Made by a program: the position numbers and the translations under genes
In this document: in pieces, positions 5,431 to 8,215 of the stretch
Numbering within the stretch: position 1 is the first letter of the stretch
Layout of the letters: every line of letters begins with the position of its first letter
Notes under the pieces: model-generated
Databases searched by the model: none
What the model was told of the DNA's origin: nothing
Seen by the model: only the letters and a program-made list of their open reading frames with translations
Assembly (NCBI GenBank): GCA_029555925.1
Contig: JAKPQU010000301.1
Location: 1-8,215 of the forward strand
Reading direction: 5' to 3'
Origin: Bacillota bacterium
GTDB taxonomy: Bacteria > Eremiobacterota > SpSt-956 > JAKJGF01
DNA length: 8,215 bases

Positions 5431-5946
5431 ATGGAACTTTTTGAAGCTATAAGAAAAAGAAGAAGTATCAGAAAATTTACCTCTCAGGAGGTACCCGATG
5501 ACTATATAGATAGAATACTTGAATCTGCCATACTGGCACCTTCTGCAGGCAATTTACAGAGCTGGTATTTTATAGTTGTAAGGAATAAAACATTGATAGA
5601 ACATCTTGCCATTGCTGCCCATAACCAGCCATGTGTAATAAATGCCCCTGTAATTATAGTTGTCTGTTGTGATTTAGAACAGATTGCTCCATATGAAGCG
5701 AGGGGACTGGAATTATTTACATTACATGATACGGGTGCCGCCATAGAAAATATGCTTCTTTCCTCTACTGCTCTGGGGCTTGGTTCTGTCTGGGTAGGTG
5801 CTTTTGATGAGGTGCAGACTGCGGAATTACTTGGATTGAACCGGGATAAATTAAGACCTGTAGCCATTATTCCTCTGGGGTTCCCGGGGGAAGACCCTCA
5901 GAACAGGCCAAGGAGACCTTTGAGTGAAGTTGTAGAATACAGGTAA
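5431..5946 (+). CDS. Nitroreductase-family FMN-dependent oxidoreductase
   Basis: A 171-residue flavoprotein of the small nitroreductase family, expected to work as a cytoplasmic FMN dimer reducing nitro compounds, quinones or another electron acceptor with NAD(P)H. Visible FMN-binding motifs are RKRRSIRKF (8-16), APSAGNLQSW (36-45), GLGSVWVGAF (116-125) and IIPLGFPGE (146-154). The C-terminal RPRRPLSEVV (159-168) is typical of this clade. ATG 5431 is chosen, with AAAGGAG 10 nt upstream. TTG 5428 would be spaced 7 nt and is possible. GTG 5422 is too close to the ribosome binding site. It is a single-gene unit with its own extended -10 promoter and a terminator-like hairpin after it. The true substrate cannot be inferred from the neighbours. 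Confidence 0.93.
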   Translation: MELFEAIRKRRSIRKFTSQEVPDDYIDRILESAILAPSAGNLQSWYFIVVRNKTLIEHLAIAAHNQPCVINAPVIIVVCCDLEQIAPYEARGLELFTLHDTGAAIENMLLSSTALGLGSVWVGAFDEVQTAELLGLNRDKLRPVAIIPLGFPGEDPQNRPRRPLSEVVEYR

Positions 5947-6020
5947 TGTAAATTGCCCCGGTGCTCCGGATAAATAGGTATGAGACATTTTTTCTACCTG
6001 TCTGAAAATACCACCATATT

Positions 6021-6066
6021 TGATATGAAACCATTTTTCGGCCCAATATCTTTCATATCATTTTTT
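6021..6066 (+). terminator. Probable intrinsic terminator after the nitroreductase gene
   Basis: TGATATGAAA (6021-6030) and TTTCATATCA (6051-6060) form a perfect 10-bp stem with a 20-nt loop, followed directly by six T. The stem is AT-rich, so weaker than a textbook terminator. The gene ends 75 nt upstream. The rest of 5947-6140 shows no gene and, unusually for this window, no heptamer array. Confidence 0.5.
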
Positions 6067-6140
6067 CCGGCAGTATTTATTCTTCTATAGCTTATGATAT
6101 TATAAAAGTCTCCCGAGAGTGGTGAGGTTAGGGGTGACTA

Positions 6141-6737
6141 TTATAATAATTTTGCTCTCCATGCAGGCCAGAAGATACAGAAAGCTTTACCTACGATATT
6201 TTTTCTGGGAAGAAATCCCCATACATGGCTGTCTTCACTGTTATTTCTGTTATCACCCATCATAAAATAGCTATCTTCCGGTATTTTTACGGGGCCATAA
6301 TTATACCATGGCTTCTGATCTTCCGGTAGATAATCTTCTTTCAGTGGTTGTCCATTTATTAATACAATTCCATCTTTTACTTCCAGTGTTTCACCGGGAA
6401 GTCCTATAAGCCTTTTAACATAGTCAGGACTATTTTCTTTGTGAGGCGGTCGAAATACTATTATATCTCCTCTTTTCGGCTCACTGAATCTGTAGATGAA
6501 TTTATTTACCAGTATATAGTCTACAGGAACAAAGGTAGGTCTCATAGAGCCTGAAGGTATGTAGGACGTTCTTACAATATAGGTTATTAAAAATAGTGCT
6601 ATAAGAGCAGATGTAATTATGGAATCAAGATATTCTTTTGTTATATCTTTCCATTTTTTTGCAATCTTCGAAGGGTTTATAAGAATTCTTGCAATAATCA
6701 GTACGGCTATTAATACCTCTAAATCTATAATACGCAA
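6141..6737 (-). CDS. lepB: Signal peptidase I
   Basis: A 198-residue membrane serine protease that cleaves signal peptides of exported proteins on the outer face of the inner membrane. Two N-terminal membrane segments (about 6-20 and 37-55) precede the catalytic domain. Motifs are IPSGSMRPT (60-68) with nucleophile Ser64, YVKRLIGLPGE (106-116) with general base Lys108, and GDNRNNSEDSHVWG (162-175). The Ser/Lys dyad is intact. I start at TTG 6735-6737, where AAAAGGAG lies 8 nt upstream. The longer frame beginning with GTG at 6782 would place this ribosome binding site inside the gene and is rejected. A strong promoter lies at 6929-6956, giving a leader of about 185 nt with two heptamer arrays. 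It is likely monocistronic here. Confidence 0.95.
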   Translation of the reverse strand: MRIIDLEVLIAVLIIARILINPSKIAKKWKDITKEYLDSIITSALIALFLITYIVRTSYIPSGSMRPTFVPVDYILVNKFIYRFSEPKRGDIIVFRPPHKENSPDYVKRLIGLPGETLEVKDGIVLINGQPLKEDYLPEDQKPWYNYGPVKIPEDSYFMMGDNRNNSEDSHVWGFLPRKNIVGKAFCIFWPAWRAKLL

Positions 6738-6745
6738 TGTTTTAG

Positions 6746-6753
6746 CTCCTTTT
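6746..6753 (-). promoter_or_regulatory. Ribosome binding site that decides the lepB TTG start
   Basis: AAAAGGAG on the minus strand, 8 nt before TTG 6735-6737. The near-consensus match and ideal spacing outweigh the lack of an ATG. Confidence 0.75.
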
Positions 6754-6793
6754 ATGTACCGAATTTTTATTATATTACACACTTACAATAATC

Positions 6794-6846
6794 GTGACGG
6801 ATAACGCGCAACGCGTAACAGGTGGTGTCATGATGTGTAATGCGTA
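6794..6846 (+). repeat. Heptamer array, CGC type, in the lepB leader
   Basis: Plus-strand units GTGACGG, ATAACGC, GCAACGC and GTAACAG run in phase from 6794 to 6821, then decay; a GTAATGC unit reappears at 6837-6843. It faces the minus-oriented array at 6881-6908. It lies between the lepB promoter and start codon. Confidence 0.7.
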
Positions 6847-6850
6847 TTTT

Positions 6851-6885
6851 TACCGGGTACCGGGCGAAGACAGTGGTTCGCCACT
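6851..6885. repeat. TACCGGG duplication and TTCG hairpin between facing arrays
   Basis: TACCGGG is duplicated in tandem at 6851-6864, again a 7-bp period. It is followed by two mutually exclusive stems: GGCGAA (6863-6868) with TTCGCC (6877-6882), or AGTGG (6872-6876) with CCACT (6881-6885) around a TTCG loop. This GC-rich patch stands out from the AT-rich surroundings. Confidence 0.45.
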
Positions 6886-6908
6886 ACGACTCACGATTCA
6901 CGACTCAC
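6881..6908 (-). repeat. Heptamer array, GTC type, in the lepB leader
   Basis: Four in-phase minus-strand units: GTGAGTC, GTGAATC, GTGAGTC and a degenerate GTAGTGG. It begins about 20 bp downstream of the lepB -10 box, so it lies at the very start of the transcript. Confidence 0.75.
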
Positions 6909-6928
6909 GAATACATGAAAATTCTATC

Positions 6929-6956
6929 ATTATATCATTAAATAGTTATTAGTCAA
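6929..6956 (-). promoter_or_regulatory. Strong sigma-70 promoter for lepB
   Basis: On the minus strand TTGACT (6951-6956) and a perfect TATAAT (6929-6934) are 16 bp apart, with TG one base upstream of the -10 (extended -10). The predicted transcript start is near 6922, about 185 nt before the lepB start codon. The rest of 6738-7003 is leader with repeats; no gene is seen. Confidence 0.75.
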
Positions 6957-7003
6957 TAATTAGTAATTTTTAATGTGCCGGAAATTTTGTCTGACTTATA
7001 CTG

Positions 7004-8206
7004 TTATTGATTGTAACCGGTTAGTTCAACATAACCGTTACCTGAAATATTTTTTTCTTTACATGTTCCTTTAATCTTTACGGCACCTTCCCAGTATCTC
7101 ACTGTAAGATTTAATTCCTGGTCAGGTATATATGGTATAATGTGAAGTTCCATTTTTTCTTTCGGAATGTTTAAATACCACTCAGACGGGTATATTGCTT
7201 TACCGTCATAACTTTTCCAGTAATCAATTACCTGTAGTTTTACATCATTCAGTGAAAGGGATTTACCTGTACCATCGGTATTTATGAGAGTTCCGTTACT
7301 GAGAGATTCGGCAGAGCCGTCTTTTTTTCTTATCTGATAGTACATAACCTCTCTGCCATCTGATAGTTGAATGGCAAACCAGTCCCATCCGACCTGGTTT
7401 TCTTCCAGAGTACTCGTGCTCCATTCTCTGTCCATCCAGCTCAGGCCATGTACATGAAAATTGTTATTGTCTATTTTTATAATTCCTTCTGTATTCAATC
7501 TTGTACAGGAGTAATAATATGATGCATTACCTCTGGAAGGGCCTTTCTGGCTTAAACCTTTATTGCCCTGAAGAACCGGAGGTTTTTCCCCGGACATGGT
7601 AATATTTATAGAAATATTTTTTTCTGAAGCACTTAAAACCATGGGAAATACATTTTCTCCCGATACAATCCAGTCTTCAAGCCATACTTTAAAGGGGTTA
7701 CTCCGTGCCCCTGCCAGTGAAAGTCCGTCACGGCTGAATCTGTCAAAAGCATGGAAGGATTTATTTTTTACATCACTTATGGCGAAATGGGCCATATATA
7801 TATTTTTTGATGACCACCATGACTGTCTCTGCAATGTTTTTGCCGAAAGAGCCGTTCTGAAAAAGGTAAGTTCATATCCGAAATGTCGTCCTTCTTTCGT
7901 GTCTAAATTACCTGTAAAATACCACCATTCTGTTTTAAATGTTTCGTGAGGGCCATGATCTGACGGAAAAGAAAAAATCCGTGGTTTAATAGCAAGTTCA
8001 AATCCCTCTGTGCTATGGTCTTTCAATATATCAGAGATGGATATAGATGTATTGAACTGTGCCGGATCTTTGCCGGAAGTACAGGATGAATGGAATAATA
8101 ATATGAAGACTGATATTATAAGGAGCGTAACGCGTAACTCGTGACGCGCGATATGAAGATTAGCCGGGTTTTTATAATTATTATACATAATTATAGTGTA
8201 TTTCAT
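7004..8206 (-). CDS. AttH/CrtC-family lipocalin-like exported protein
   Basis: A 400-residue protein matching the AttH / carotenoid 1,2-hydratase-like family (two lipocalin-like barrels). Signatures are TEWWYFTGNL (92-101), FGYELTFFR (109-117), HGLSWMDREWSTS (253-265), QVGWDWFAIQL (271-281) and, at the end, LTVRYWEGAVKIKG (367-380) and GYVELTGY (391-398). Molecular function is unknown for most members; many are encoded beside MacB/FtsX-like ABC transporters, none of which is seen here. A hydrophobic export segment (27-39) is followed by Cys42 in HSSC. This suggests a lipoprotein, but His at -3 is atypical for a lipobox. The start is uncertain: ATG 8204-8206 or Met7 (8186-8188), neither with a visible ribosome binding site. 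Residues about 19-27 are encoded by a heptamer repeat, and no later start codon lies before the hydrophobic core. Confidence 0.88.
   Translation of the reverse strand: MKYTIIMYNNYKNPANLHIARHELRVTLLIISVFILLFHSSCTSGKDPAQFNTSISISDILKDHSTEGFELAIKPRIFSFPSDHGPHETFKTEWWYFTGNLDTKEGRHFGYELTFFRTALSAKTLQRQSWWSSKNIYMAHFAISDVKNKSFHAFDRFSRDGLSLAGARSNPFKVWLEDWIVSGENVFPMVLSASEKNISINITMSGEKPPVLQGNKGLSQKGPSRGNASYYYSCTRLNTEGIIKIDNNNFHVHGLSWMDREWSTSTLEENQVGWDWFAIQLSDGREVMYYQIRKKDGSAESLSNGTLINTDGTGKSLSLNDVKLQVIDYWKSYDGKAIYPSEWYLNIPKEKMELHIIPYIPDQELNLTVRYWEGAVKIKGTCKEKNISGNGYVELTGYNQ
8125..8152 (+). repeat. Heptamer array inside the AttH-like reading frame
   Basis: Four in-phase units on the plus strand: GCGTAAC twice (8125-8138), TCGTGAC and GCGCGAT, that is GTAACGC-type repeats. 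It lies within the signal-peptide n-region of the AttH-like gene and encodes the His/Arg-rich stretch IARHELRVT. Confidence 0.75.
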
Positions 8207-8215
8207 AACTTATTA

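Noticed and set aside
5502..5867. Open frame opposite the nitroreductase gene
   Set aside because: It lies wholly inside a clear family member, has no ribosome binding site and shows no recognisable domain. The plus-strand frames within fhaA, the acyl-CoA dehydrogenase, lepB and the AttH-like gene were dropped for the same reason.
5947..6060. Riboswitch suggested by TTTCTACCTG and paired GATATG elements
   Set aside because: The elements do not form the conserved core of a purine or other class I know, and the region lies between two convergent gene ends, where a leader riboswitch is not expected.
6738..6782. Longer LepB N-terminus from GTG 6782
   Set aside because: It would bury a near-perfect ribosome binding site (6746-6753) inside the gene, and the added residues precede the first membrane helix without family support.
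119..6908. CRISPR array
   Set aside because: Repeats are 7 bp, tandem and without unique spacers; no cas genes are present.
6795..6910. tRNA or small structured RNA gene in the lepB leader
   Set aside because: No cloverleaf, anticodon arm or T-loop signature; the GC-rich patch is accounted for by repeats and short stems.
8080..8083. Certain lipoprotein assignment from Cys42 of the AttH-like protein
   Set aside because: The residues before the cysteine are HSS; His at -3 is not a usual lipobox residue, so lipidation is possible but not claimed.

Overview
An AT-rich bacterial window with eight protein-coding genes, no RNA genes, no CRISPR and no insertion sequence. No single gene fixes the phylum. 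The FhaA / FhaB / SEDS trio is best known from Actinobacteria and also occurs in Firmicutes and some candidate phyla. MqnA points to menaquinone made by the futalosine route. A membrane-anchored or exported AttH/CrtC-like protein fits a cell with an outer membrane better than a monoderm. I read it as an uncultured-type, probably anaerobic, low-GC bacterium of unassigned phylum.

Layout. 1-143: noncoding, with a CCCTCCC-type hairpin and a short heptamer array. 144-2638 (minus): cell-envelope block fhaA - fhaB - SEDS glycosyltransferase, transcribed in that order. 2751-3905 (minus): a divergent acyl-CoA dehydrogenase with no glutamate at either usual catalytic-base position, driven by a good sigma-70 promoter at 4077-4105. 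4168-4380 (plus): a 70-residue DUF2065/YjeT-like membrane protein. 4430-5248 (minus): mqnA. 5431-5946 (plus): a nitroreductase, divergent from mqnA. 6141-6737 (minus): signal peptidase I, with a strong promoter about 190 bp upstream. 7004-8206 (minus): an AttH/CrtC lipocalin-like exported protein.

The fhaA-fhaB-SEDS trio plausibly couples phospho-threonine signalling to wall synthesis, and LepB matures exported proteins. The other genes look like separate transcription units with no shared pathway.

The most unusual feature is a dispersed family of degenerate 7-bp tandem repeats. Read in one orientation, nearly all units fit GTRANNN (R = A or G), and the last three bases tend to be uniform within an array (CGC, TGC, TCA, GTA or GTC). 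About eleven mini-arrays occupy most of the gene junctions, at stop codons, in leaders, and in one case inside a reading frame. At four junctions two arrays face each other as an inverted pair. They resemble in kind, but not in sequence, the heptanucleotide STRRs of cyanobacteria. Several naive start codons fall inside or upstream of these arrays, so three starts were corrected from ribosome binding sites.
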